A stretch of DNA of 33,856 nucleotides from NCBI GenBank assembly GCA_036267755.1, contig DATAVK010000015.1:1-33856 (forward strand), read 5' to 3'. Numbering within the stretch: position 1 is the first letter of the stretch; every line of letters starts with the position of its first letter. Both the position numbers and the translations under genes were made by a program. This stretch comes from DATAVK01 sp036267755. GTDB lineage: Bacteria; Actinomycetota; Actinomycetes; JAFAQI01. Below the pieces are notes generated by a model. The model searched no databases and had not been told where the DNA came from. It saw nothing but the letters and a program-made list of their open reading frames with translations. Positions 1 through 7,973 of this stretch are shown here, piece after piece.

Positions 1-168
1 GCGGCGGCGCGGCGCGAACAGCGCGATGTCCAGGATGATGCCAGCCACACCGGCGATCATCAGGATGATCCCGACGGTGTGGATGTTGAAGCCACTGGCG
101 GTCCAGTTCACGGCAAACGTGAGGATCGCCCCTACCGCGACGAGGAAGATTCCGGCACCGATACCCAT
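1..168 (-). CDS. DUF6458-like small membrane protein (3' end outside window)
   Basis: Reading leftward from ATG at 168, 56 codons are visible before the window ends. The peptide begins MGIGAGIFLVAVGAILTFAV, followed by a short polar stretch (NWTASGFNIHT), a second hydrophobic segment (VGIILMIAGVAGIILDIALF) and an Arg-rich turn. This two-helix pattern matches the small actinobacterial DUF6458 family as I know it; the function of that family is not established. A GGAAGG ribosome-binding site at about 175-180 supports the start. About 116 bp separate it from the isochorismate synthase stop, so it probably has its own promoter. The missing C-terminus should be short and polar. Confidence 0.7.
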   Translation of the reverse strand, partial: MGIGAGIFLVAVGAILTFAVNWTASGFNIHTVGIILMIAGVAGIILDIALFAPRRR

Positions 169-284
169 GGTCTGCCTTCCGGCTCGTTGCCCCGGGGTTC
201 CGGGATTCACGTATCAGGGGTATTGCCCAACCTGACCAGGTGAAACCCGGCGATCGGGTGACGTGCTCAAGGGACCGCGCGGGT

Positions 285-1535
285 TCAGACCAGGGCGGAG
301 AGCACCGCATCGAACTTGGCGGATGTCTCGGCAACCTCGGAGTCGGGGTCGGACGCAGCGACGATGCCGGCCCCCGCCCATAGCCGAGCGGTCGATCCGT
401 CGACCTGCGCACAGCGCAGCGCGATCGCGAACTCCCCGTCGCCCGAGGCGTCGACCCACCCGACCGGGGCGGCATACCGACCCCGAGGTGCGGCCTCCAA
501 CTGCTTGATCGTCGCGAGCGCCGCCTCCTGCGGGCTACCGCCTACGGCTGCTGACGGGTGCAGCGTCGCCGCCAGCGAGAGCGCGGACGGCGGTTCCGTG
601 GCGAGCCACGCCTCGACGTGGGTGGCGAGGTGCGTGACGTTGGCGAGCCGGAGCAGGGTCGGGCGGGCATCCACCACGACCTCCGACGCCACGGACCCGA
701 ACACGTCCTCGACGCTTGCCACGGCCCATCGATGCTCTGTCGCGTCCTTCACAGACGCCAGCAACGACGCCTCGAGCTCGGCATCCTCCTCCGGCGTGCG
801 CCCGCGCCGGACGGTTCCGGCCAGGACCACGGACTCGGCATGGCGGCCGGTACGACGGACGAGCAGCTCGGGGGAGGCGCCGACCAGGCCGTCACAGATG
901 TATGTGAAGCAGGCGGGGAACCGTGCGGCGAGCCGGGAAGCCACGGCGCGCGGATCGAGCAACGCCTCCGCCGACACGTCCAGCGCCCGCGCCAGCACGA
1001 CCTTGTCGAGGTCACCGGCATTGAGCGTCGCGACGGCCGTCGCGACGGCCTCGCGCCAGCTGGCCTCGGACGGAACCTCGGCAGTCACCGACGCCGGCGG
1101 GGCGCTCGTCGCGGCCACCGGTCGACGGCGCAGCGCCGGTACCTCCACCGCGCCCGGCGGAGTGGTCAACGTCAACCAGGAGCGGCCCTCGCGTCGGCCG
1201 AGTACGACCTTCGGCACCACGACGACCGAGCCGGCAGCCTCCGGGTCGAAGACCAGCGAGGCGATCGCGACCGGCCCGGTCCCGGCCAGCCGCACATCGT
1301 CGCGCACCGTCATCGCGCCAAGCAGCTCGGCGACGTCGGCGGCCAGGTCGGCGGCTGAGCGCACGCCGGCAGCCGGCAGCCGCACCGCCTCGCCCCAGCC
1401 CACGATTCCGTCGCCGCCGCGCAGGAAGGCGAACGACTCTCCCGCCGGCAGCCAGGTCAGCAGGTCGCCGGGATCGTCGACCTCCACCGTCCAGGCGACC
1501 AGGCCACCGGCAGTCTCCGCCGCGCTACTCGTCAC
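285..1535 (-). CDS. menF: Isochorismate synthase (MenF/EntC/DhbC family)
   Basis: A 416-residue chorismate-binding enzyme predicted to convert chorismate to isochorismate, the entry step to menaquinone or to salicylate/catechol siderophores. Family signatures appear in order: KVVLARAL, SPELLVRR, AGTVRRG, the HPSAAVGGSP motif, and the C-terminal GAGIVAASDPDSEVAET block with active-site acidic residues. No isochorismatase or pyruvate-lyase domain is fused to it. The start is GTG at 1535, overlapping the purE stop by 4 nt (GTGA), with a GGGAGGG Shine-Dalgarno 6 nt upstream. It is therefore the last cistron of purK-purE-menF. No other men or siderophore gene is in the window, so the menaquinone role is the default guess; entC or dhbC would be an equally valid label. 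Confidence 0.88.
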   Translation of the reverse strand: MTSSAAETAGGLVAWTVEVDDPGDLLTWLPAGESFAFLRGGDGIVGWGEAVRLPAAGVRSAADLAADVAELLGAMTVRDDVRLAGTGPVAIASLVFDPEAAGSVVVVPKVVLGRREGRSWLTLTTPPGAVEVPALRRRPVAATSAPPASVTAEVPSEASWREAVATAVATLNAGDLDKVVLARALDVSAEALLDPRAVASRLAARFPACFTYICDGLVGASPELLVRRTGRHAESVVLAGTVRRGRTPEEDAELEASLLASVKDATEHRWAVASVEDVFGSVASEVVVDARPTLLRLANVTHLATHVEAWLATEPPSALSLAATLHPSAAVGGSPQEAALATIKQLEAAPRGRYAAPVGWVDASGDGEFAIALRCAQVDGSTARLWAGAGIVAASDPDSEVAETSAKFDAVLSALV

Positions 1536-2035
1536 TGCTGACCCTCCCGGTCGGCGCGCAACGCCTCGTCCTTGCTCCGGGCGGTGTCGGCGAGCTCGGC
1601 CTGGAACCGCACCATCTCGGCTCGAAGCCGATCGTCGCCGACGCCCAGGATGCGGACTGCGAGCAGTCCCGCGTTGCGGGCACCGGCGACGGACACCGTC
1701 GCGACCGGGACGCCGGCGGGCATCTGGACGATCGACAGCAGCGAGTCGATCCCATCAAGGTGAGCGAGCGGGACAGGGACGCCGATGACGGGCAGCGGGG
1801 TCACCGCGGCCAACATTCCGGGCAGGTGGGCCGCTCCGCCCGCGCCGGCGACGATCACCCGCAGTCCCCGGTCGGCAGCCTGCTCGCCGTAGTCGAGCAT
1901 GTCTCGCGGGGTCCGGTGGGCGGAGACGACGCGGACCTCGCACTCGACATCGAAGTCGGACAGGACGTCGGCCGCTGGCCGCATCGTCGGCCAGTCCGAG
2001 TCGCTGCCCATCACGATGCCGACGACTGCGGTCAC
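1532..2035 (-). CDS. purE: N5-carboxyaminoimidazole ribonucleotide mutase PurE
   Basis: A 167-residue class I PurE, which converts N5-CAIR to CAIR in purine synthesis. It shows the N-terminal GSDSDW phosphate/substrate loop, the SAHRTP motif carrying the catalytic His, and AGAGGAAHLPGM. Length is typical, with a charged C-terminal tail. The start is GTG at 2035, overlapping the purK stop in a GTGA junction, with a GAGGAG ribosome-binding site 7 nt upstream. The next gene begins in another GTGA overlap. PurK makes the substrate, so the coupling is functionally direct. Identification is secure from motifs and neighbour. Confidence 0.97.
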   Translation of the reverse strand: MTAVVGIVMGSDSDWPTMRPAADVLSDFDVECEVRVVSAHRTPRDMLDYGEQAADRGLRVIVAGAGGAAHLPGMLAAVTPLPVIGVPVPLAHLDGIDSLLSIVQMPAGVPVATVSVAGARNAGLLAVRILGVGDDRLRAEMVRFQAELADTARSKDEALRADREGQQ

Positions 2036-3138
2036 GATTCGTCTCCTCGCAGTACGGCGACGGCGCGGCGAGCCCGCTCACGAACACTGACCACGTCATC
2101 CCCCAGCACGGTGACGTGACCCAGCTTCCGTCCCGGCCGGGCCTGCTTGCCGTACAGGTGCACCGACGCGTCGGGGACGGCAGCGAGCGCGGCCGGCAGC
2201 GAGGCGGCGAGATCCGTGTGCTCACCGCCGAGCAGGTTGACCATGACACTGACCGGAGCCCGCGGCCGGGTGTCACCGAGCGGCCAGTCGAGAACGGCGC
2301 GCAGGTGTTGCTCGAACTGGCTCGTGACGCTGCCCTCGATCGTCCAGTGCCCGGAGTTGTGCGGGCGCATCGCCAGCTCGTTGACGAGCAGGCCGGACGG
2401 CGCCTCGAACAGCTCGACGGCCATGACGCCGACGACGTCCAGCTCGTTGGCGATCGTGATGGCCAGCTGCTCCGCGTCGTTTGCGAGCGTAGGACTCAGC
2501 CGCGGTGCCGGAGCGACCACCTCGACGCAGATGCCATCGCGCTGCACCGTCTCGACGACCGGCCAGGTGCGGATCCGGCCGGACGGTGTTCGGGCCACCT
2601 GGATCGCAAGCTCGTGGACGATCGACACTCGCTCCTCGACGATGATGTCAACGTCCGGCAGCGGGTCACCCTCCCCGATGAACCACACTCCCCGGCCGTC
2701 GTACCCGCCGGTGACCGCCTTGGCGACGAAGGGCCGCGGCAGGCCGGTGGGATCCTCCGACCAGGCGGGCACCGGGAGACCGAGCTCGACGAGCCGGCGC
2801 CGCATGGCTCGCTTGTCCTGGGCGAAGCGCAAGGCGGAAGCGCCGGGTCGCACCGTGACGCCGGAACGCTCCAGTGCCACGAGGATCGGCTGCGGGACGT
2901 GCTCATGGTCGAACGTGACGACGTCACAGGTCTTCGCGAACCGCTCGACCGCCGCCTCGTCGTCGGGAGCGCCAATCTCGACCGACGGCGTGACGAGGGC
3001 GGCGCCGTCGTCGGCCGACTCGGCCAGTAGTCGCATCGACAGGCCGAGTCCGATCGCGGCCTGCTGCGTCATGCGCGCCAACTGGCCGGCGCCGACCATG
3101 CCCACGATCGGGCCGGGCGTCGAGCCGCGCGGGGTCAC
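2032..3138 (-). CDS. purK: N5-carboxyaminoimidazole ribonucleotide synthase PurK
   Basis: A 368-residue ATP-grasp enzyme that carboxylates AIR with bicarbonate and ATP to give N5-CAIR. The N-terminus has the nucleotide-fold start IVGMVGAGQLARM. The central ATP-grasp part includes RPFVAKAVTGGYDGRGVW, and the C-terminal part has VEVVAPAP...NELAMRPHNSGHWTIEG, the typical PurK substrate and metal region. The start is GTG at 3138. A TAATCT hexamer lies 6 nt before it, consistent with a leaderless transcript and with PurK heading the operon. In mycobacteria purK and purE lie beside fadE25 and a GtrA gene; here about 11.8 kb of surface-polymer genes separate purK from fadE25. Confidence 0.96.
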   Translation of the reverse strand: MTPRGSTPGPIVGMVGAGQLARMTQQAAIGLGLSMRLLAESADDGAALVTPSVEIGAPDDEAAVERFAKTCDVVTFDHEHVPQPILVALERSGVTVRPGASALRFAQDKRAMRRRLVELGLPVPAWSEDPTGLPRPFVAKAVTGGYDGRGVWFIGEGDPLPDVDIIVEERVSIVHELAIQVARTPSGRIRTWPVVETVQRDGICVEVVAPAPRLSPTLANDAEQLAITIANELDVVGVMAVELFEAPSGLLVNELAMRPHNSGHWTIEGSVTSQFEQHLRAVLDWPLGDTRPRAPVSVMVNLLGGEHTDLAASLPAALAAVPDASVHLYGKQARPGRKLGHVTVLGDDVVSVRERARRAVAVLRGDES

Positions 3139-3144
3139 GCGCCG

Positions 3145-3150
3145 AGATTA
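3145..3150 (-). promoter_or_regulatory. -10 element TAATCT for purK (leaderless type)
   Basis: TAATCT on the minus strand is followed by 6 nt (CGGCGC) and then the purK GTG. This fits a TANNNT -10 with transcription starting at or very near the start codon. No Shine-Dalgarno sequence is present. Confidence 0.6.
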
Positions 3151-3185
3151 CTGTGAGCCGGTTCTGCGCCATCGTGCGTGCTCTG

Positions 3186-3191
3186 TACCGT
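3186..3191 (+). promoter_or_regulatory. -10 element TACCGT for the GT4 gene (leaderless type)
   Basis: TACCGT is followed by GTTCGT and then GTG at 3198. The same hexamer and 6-nt spacing precede tagG in this window. This supports 3198 as the translation start and leaves 59 bp for two divergent promoters. Confidence 0.5.
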
Positions 3192-3197
3192 GTTCGT

Positions 3198-4379
3198 GTG
3201 ACAGCCCCCTCTGCCGCATCGGTCGCGGTGACCGATCCGGTGGCCGGACCCTCGGGTCGGGCACGGGACCTGTTCCTCGTCGCCAACAACATCGACGAGC
3301 TCGGCGGTCTGCAGCGGGTGGCCCACATGCTCGCCGAGCTGTTCGCAGCACGCGGCCATCGGGTGCGACTGATCGGGGCCCGACCCTTCGAACCGCCACA
3401 CCACTACCGCTCGGCCGGTACGACGTACACGACTCACGTGCTCGGTGAACGCGCAACGCCGGATGGCGGCGGGCGGCGCGGCGCCGCCCGACTCGAACAG
3501 CCGACGCCGCAGGACATCGCCCGCCTCAACGAGCTGTTCGAGTCGGTCCCTGGCGGAATCGTGATCTGCATGCAGATCCATGCCATGAACTGGGTGGCGG
3601 AGGCCAAAACGTCGCACCTGCGGGTCATCGGGCAAAGTCACGAGTCGTTCGCCGCGTCGGTCGGGGTGAAGGGAAACCGGACCAGCCGCTTCGGTCGCAT
3701 CATGTCGCTGTACCCGGACATCGACTTCTTCTTGCTGCTGACCCGGCCGGATGCTGAACAGTTCCGACGGGTGGGCCTCAACAACACCGCGGTCATGCCC
3801 AACCCGGTCACGATGCGACCCGACACACCGGCGGCGCTGAGCTCGCCGACCATCATCACGGTGGGCCGCGTGGCGCCCGAGAAGAACCACCGGGACATGA
3901 TCGAGGCCTTCGCGCGACTCGCCCCCGACCATCCCGAGTGGACCCTGAAGATCTTCGGCGACGGCCCCCTGCGGGAGGTGCTCGACCAGCAGATCCGCGC
4001 TGCCGGCCTGACCGACCGTGTCCTGCTGATGGGACCGACGAACGACGTCGAGCGAGAGCTGCTGAACGCCTCGATGTTCGCCCTGTCCTCGAGCGCCGAG
4101 GGCTTGCCGCTCGTCCTCGTCGAGGCGATGGCCTGTGGGGTGCCATGCGTCTCCTACGACTGCTCACCGGGCATTCGCGAGATCATCACCGACGGCGACG
4201 ACGGCATCGTCGTCCGGCAGGGGTCCGTTGACGAGCTGTCTGCCGGGCTCCGCCGGCTGATCGACGAGCCGGAGACCCGCCGCGCGATGGGACAGCAGGC
4301 GCTCGTCAGCTCGAAGCGTTTCGCGCCTGACGAGGTCATGCAACTGTGGGAACGGTTCTTCGACACGGTCGAGCGATGA
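3198..4379 (+). CDS. Family 4 glycosyltransferase
   Basis: A 393-residue GT-B retaining glycosyltransferase. The N-terminal Rossmann half has LFLVANNIDELGGLQRVAHM, the donor side has TVGRVAPEKNHRDMIEAFARL and KIFGDGPLR, and the GT4 EX7E signature is in EGLPLVLVEAMACG, followed by SPGIREII. An in-frame GTG exists 45 nt upstream at 3153. I prefer 3198 because a TACCGT hexamer sits 6 nt before it and because 3153 is only 15 nt from the divergent purK start. The stop overlaps the next gene's ATG in an ATGA junction, so it is co-translated with the glycerophosphotransferase fusion. A role in building or decorating a wall polymer is inferred; donor and acceptor sugars cannot be read from sequence. 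Confidence 0.9.
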   Translation: MTAPSAASVAVTDPVAGPSGRARDLFLVANNIDELGGLQRVAHMLAELFAARGHRVRLIGARPFEPPHHYRSAGTTYTTHVLGERATPDGGGRRGAARLEQPTPQDIARLNELFESVPGGIVICMQIHAMNWVAEAKTSHLRVIGQSHESFAASVGVKGNRTSRFGRIMSLYPDIDFFLLLTRPDAEQFRRVGLNNTAVMPNPVTMRPDTPAALSSPTIITVGRVAPEKNHRDMIEAFARLAPDHPEWTLKIFGDGPLREVLDQQIRAAGLTDRVLLMGPTNDVERELLNASMFALSSSAEGLPLVLVEAMACGVPCVSYDCSPGIREIITDGDDGIVVRQGSVDELSAGLRRLIDEPETRRAMGQQALVSSKRFAPDEVMQLWERFFDTVER

Positions 4380-7189
4380 CTCCCGATGTCGCTGTCGTCC
4401 TGATCGGGTACAACGACGCGGAACGGCTCCCGAACGCCGTCGAGTCGGTGCTCAACCAGACCCTGTCCAACCTCGAGGTCATCATCGTCGACGATGCGTC
4501 GACCGACGGCATGGGTGACGTCGCCGACCGCCTGGCCGCCCAGGCGCCCAAGGTCCGAAGCATCCGACTGCCTACGAACAGTGGCGGATGTAGCCGGCCC
4601 CGTAACGTCGGGCTGGAGCACGTTCGGGCACCCCACGTCATGTTCCTGGACAGCGACGACGTCCTCGAGCGGCACGCCTGCAAGAACCTGCTGCTCGCCA
4701 TCGAGGAGACCGGCGCCGACTTCGTCTCGGGCCACTGCGTCCGAGTGGACATGGACACCGGCAACGAGCACGGTTGGCTGCGCGCCCTCTACGACGAGCG
4801 GGCCGCGTGGAATGGCGTGGCGGAGAATCCGGACCTGCTCAACGACACCCTGTGCACCAACAAGCTCTATCGGATGTCCTTCCTCGACAAGCACGGCATC
4901 CGCTTCCCCGAGGGAGTGCACTACGAGGACCTGGCGTTCACCGTCGAGGCCTACGGCTCCGCTACGCGAATCGCGATCATCCCGGAGACCGTCTACTACT
5001 GGCGGATCTACGCCAGCAGTCCGCAGGCCTCGATCCACCTCCGCCGGGACACCATCGAGAACTTCCAGGACCGGCTCACCGTCCATCGCATCATCGACGA
5101 CTTCCTGCGCCGCGAGGGTCTCCACGAGTTCAAGCCACTGATCGACGACCGGTTCCTGCGCCGCGAGATCAAGCTGTACCTCGACGAGATGAGCCAGCGG
5201 AGTCCGGCGTACCAGGAGGCCTGGATCCGCCTCGCGCGCGACTACCTGCGCGAGATGGACATCGAGCGGATCGTGAGTCAGAGCCGCAGTTGCCGGCTCG
5301 CGACCTATCTGGTGCGGCAGGGTGACCTCGCACTAGCGGTCGCCGCGGCCGACCTGTGGATCAACGGCCGGGTGACGGTTCCCTTGGTACGACGGGACGA
5401 CCGCGTCTACTTCTGCGACACCTACCTGGACGACCCGATCGGTCGGGAGATCCTCGACGTCACCTGGCTGCATGCCCACGACGCGCCCTTCGCCGTGGTC
5501 CCGTTCTTCGGCCGAGTCACGGAGCTGAGCTCGCAGGGCAACACGTTCCGGCTGCGGGGAGATGTCCTCAACCAGCTCGGGCGGCTACCGGCGCTGGACG
5601 AACTGACCGTCACGGTGCGGGTCCGGCACGAGAAGATGTATCCGGGGACGGCCATCGACTGCGTGACCCGTGCCATCAGCCTGGATGCCAACCGGCTGAC
5701 TTGGGAGGCGGTCGTCGACGGCGACACGATGCCCCGTGGCCGCAGCCAGGAACGGGCCTGGAGTGTCAACCTGCGGCTGGACCATCAGGGCGAGGTCAAC
5801 GGACGCGGACTGGGCGTCGCGGCCGGCGTGCTGTCCAACACCACCGGCAGAGCCCGGCGCCGCAAGCCGTCGGAGCGCCAGCTGATCGCCGGGCTCTCGG
5901 CCCAGCGAGCGGTCGTGCTCTACGACCAACGGCCGATCCCGGCCCTATCACTCACCAAGCGGATCACCCGGCGAGTGAGCCGGCTGCCGGCTGTCCGCGC
6001 CGTCACTGCGCGGCTCACCGGACGAGCGCTCAAGACCGTCGCCTACCGGCAGGTGCTGCGCCGGCTGCCGCTGCGCCCCAACACCGTGGTCTTCGAGTCT
6101 CATCTCGGCAAGCAGTACAGCGACAGTCCCAAGTACCTGTACGAGAAAATGACCGCGATGGGTCTGCCCTATCGGATGGTGTGGTCGTACCAACGCAACG
6201 TGCGTCGGTTCCCGGACAGCGCGATCACGGTCAAACGCGACAGCTGGCGCTACTACTACGAGCTGGCTCGAGCGGGGCACATCATCGACAACCAAGGCTT
6301 CCCGCCGGTTGTCATCCGACGGCGCGGACAGCGCTACGTGCAGACCTGGCACGGCACGCCCTTCAAGCACATGGGGTACGACGACCCGGGCTTCGCCCGT
6401 GCCCCGGACGAGACCCACCAACAGCTGGACCGGGGCATCCGCCGTTGGGACGACCTCGTCGTGATGTCTCACTGGTCCGAGCAGGTCTTCGAACACGCCT
6501 TCCGGCACGCCACCCACGCGTTCCGCACCGGCTACCCGCGTAACGACCCGCTGCACCGGGCCAACGACCCCGGCATCCAGAGCAGGCTCAAGCAAGAGCT
6601 GGGTCTACCGGAGGATCGCAAGATCCTGCTCTACGCCCCGACCTTTCGTCGCTACCCGAAGCCACTGGTCCTCGGCAACCCCGCCAACTCTCCCCGCATC
6701 GACTTGCGGCGCTTCGAAGAACACCTCGGCGAAGAATGGTTCATCGTTCTCCGGTCTCACTACCTGGACCGGACGGTCGTCTCGCGTCGGAGCGCGAACA
6801 TCGCACGGAACATGTCGGGATACGACGACATCAGTGACCTGCTTGGCGTCGCCGATGCGGTGCTGACCGACTACTCCTCCGTGATGTTCGACTACGCGAT
6901 CACCGGCCGCCCGATGGCGTTCTATGCCAGCGACTACGAGCTGTACCTGCAGCTGCGGGGCTCCTACTTCGACCTCGGGGACGAAGCCCCGGGTCCGATC
7001 GTTCGCGACACCGACCAGATCATCGACTGGCTCAGCAACCTCGACGCGACGCACCTGAGCTACCAGGAGAAATACCGCGCGTTCCAGGCTCGCTACTGCG
7101 AGTTCGAGGACGGCACGGCCGCCGAGACGATCATCCGGGAACTGTTTCCCGAGGCCGCCGCGGCTGCGCCGAACTCAGTCGGTGACTGA
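4376..7189 (+). CDS. GT2 glycosyltransferase - CDP-glycerol glycerophosphotransferase fusion, copy 1
   Basis: A 937-residue bifunctional teichoic-acid-type enzyme. Residues about 5-230 are a GT-A family 2 glycosyltransferase (VAVVLIGYNDAERLPNAVES, VIIVDDASTDG, metal-binding FLDSDD). Residues about 370-500 look beta-rich (LTVTVRVRHEKMY, WSVNLRLDHQGE), perhaps a sandwich linker. From about 570 a CDP-glycerol:poly(glycerophosphate) glycerophosphotransferase domain follows: VVFESHLGKQYSDSPKYLYE, QTWHGTPFKHMG with His659, LYAPTFR, LRSHYLD with His795, and TDYSSVMFDY with Asp832. Both family histidines are present, so this copy looks catalytically complete. The ATG at 4376 overlaps the GT4 stop (ATGA); an ATG 30 nt upstream is less likely. 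The tail overlaps the convergent gene by 15 bp. Predicted cytoplasmic face, using lipid-linked polymer acceptors. Confidence 0.9.
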   Translation: MTPDVAVVLIGYNDAERLPNAVESVLNQTLSNLEVIIVDDASTDGMGDVADRLAAQAPKVRSIRLPTNSGGCSRPRNVGLEHVRAPHVMFLDSDDVLERHACKNLLLAIEETGADFVSGHCVRVDMDTGNEHGWLRALYDERAAWNGVAENPDLLNDTLCTNKLYRMSFLDKHGIRFPEGVHYEDLAFTVEAYGSATRIAIIPETVYYWRIYASSPQASIHLRRDTIENFQDRLTVHRIIDDFLRREGLHEFKPLIDDRFLRREIKLYLDEMSQRSPAYQEAWIRLARDYLREMDIERIVSQSRSCRLATYLVRQGDLALAVAAADLWINGRVTVPLVRRDDRVYFCDTYLDDPIGREILDVTWLHAHDAPFAVVPFFGRVTELSSQGNTFRLRGDVLNQLGRLPALDELTVTVRVRHEKMYPGTAIDCVTRAISLDANRLTWEAVVDGDTMPRGRSQERAWSVNLRLDHQGEVNGRGLGVAAGVLSNTTGRARRRKPSERQLIAGLSAQRAVVLYDQRPIPALSLTKRITRRVSRLPAVRAVTARLTGRALKTVAYRQVLRRLPLRPNTVVFESHLGKQYSDSPKYLYEKMTAMGLPYRMVWSYQRNVRRFPDSAITVKRDSWRYYYELARAGHIIDNQGFPPVVIRRRGQRYVQTWHGTPFKHMGYDDPGFARAPDETHQQLDRGIRRWDDLVVMSHWSEQVFEHAFRHATHAFRTGYPRNDPLHRANDPGIQSRLKQELGLPEDRKILLYAPTFRRYPKPLVLGNPANSPRIDLRRFEEHLGEEWFIVLRSHYLDRTVVSRRSANIARNMSGYDDISDLLGVADAVLTDYSSVMFDYAITGRPMAFYASDYELYLQLRGSYFDLGDEAPGPIVRDTDQIIDWLSNLDATHLSYQEKYRAFQARYCEFEDGTAAETIIRELFPEAAAAAPNSVGD

Positions 7190-7963
7190 CCGCGCCACCA
7201 CATCGGAGGCCGCCGGCTCCGGGAACTCCAGCTGGAGCCAGCCGAACAGCGAGCGCAGCGCCTCCGGGTCACCCGCGATGTCCTCGCCGCCCACGTCGAA
7301 ACAGTCCGGTTGATCGGCGCCCTCAGGGCGGCGCGAGGTGAGGATGAAGCGAGCGCCGGGGAACACGCCGCGGAGGAACTGCAAGTGGTCGGCGACCTGC
7401 TGCTCCGGCCACTCCGTCTCGACGAAGCCGAGAGTGTGAGTACCGGAGTCAGGCCGCAGCAGCAGGTCCGTCACCAGCCGCCGGATCTCGCGGAGTGCCA
7501 GGTCCTGGGGATACCCGTCGATGCCCCACCAGGCGTTGGTCGTCGGCGTGAACCGATTCGCTCGGAGCAACCGGCTTTGGTGATACAGGCTGTTGCGATG
7601 CAGCCGAAATAGATCGTGAAGCGGGCCGCCGATCTCACCGCGAATGTCGACGCCGGGAACCCGGTTGAGGGCCTGCTGCACCAGGCGCGGCCCTGAGCCG
7701 CCGTCGCTGGACATGACGATCACGTATCGGCGACCGGCGTCGGATGGCTGCACACCGGGATCGCTGAATGCCACGTCCCGGAGTCGGCGGAGCTCGTCGA
7801 CGATGCTGCGCGCGCTGGTCTTGGCGTCCTTCACCTGCGACCGCAACACGTCGCGCTCGGCTTCGAGCTGCACGATCCGCGTCCGGGTCTCGTCGAGCTT
7901 GGCCGTGAGGTCACCAGGCCGGTGCGTCAGTCTTTGTCGCACGAGCGAACGTAGAGTCGGCAT
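7175..7963 (-). CDS. Sulfotransferase-like protein with N-terminal coiled coil
   Basis: 262 residues. After a basic N-terminus (MPTLRSLVRQRLTHR), residues about 18-65 form a likely coiled coil (KLDETRTRIVQLEAERDVLR). The rest resembles the sulfotransferase fold: a strand and loop (RYVIVMSSDGGSGPRLVQQA) where the PAPS 5'-phosphosulfate loop should be, a GVDIRGE segment, and FLRGVFPGARFILTSRRP, like the 3'-phosphate-binding region. The loop lacks the usual RSGTS/T, so catalysis by the standard route is uncertain. The start at 7963 is firm: AGGAGGT lies just upstream and overlaps the preceding stop. It is the last cistron of the minus-strand surface operon, 10 nt after fusion copy 2. It could be a divergent sulfotransferase or a non-catalytic relative. 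Confidence 0.65.
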   Translation of the reverse strand: MPTLRSLVRQRLTHRPGDLTAKLDETRTRIVQLEAERDVLRSQVKDAKTSARSIVDELRRLRDVAFSDPGVQPSDAGRRYVIVMSSDGGSGPRLVQQALNRVPGVDIRGEIGGPLHDLFRLHRNSLYHQSRLLRANRFTPTTNAWWGIDGYPQDLALREIRRLVTDLLLRPDSGTHTLGFVETEWPEQQVADHLQFLRGVFPGARFILTSRRPEGADQPDCFDVGGEDIAGDPEALRSLFGWLQLEFPEPAASDVVARSVTD

Positions 7964-7973
7964 GGCCGACCTC

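Noticed and set aside
245..259. Small hairpin (ACCCG/CGGGT) after the isochorismate synthase gene as a terminator
   Set aside because: A 5-bp stem is expected by chance in GC-rich DNA and there is no T-tract.
3153..3197. GTG 3153 as start of the GT4 gene
   Set aside because: It lies 15 nt from the divergent purK start and leaves no promoter room; GTG 3198 has a well-spaced TACCGT.
4154..5125. A 323-codon minus-strand open frame opposite fusion copy 1
   Set aside because: It overlaps a well-supported gene and shows shadow composition.
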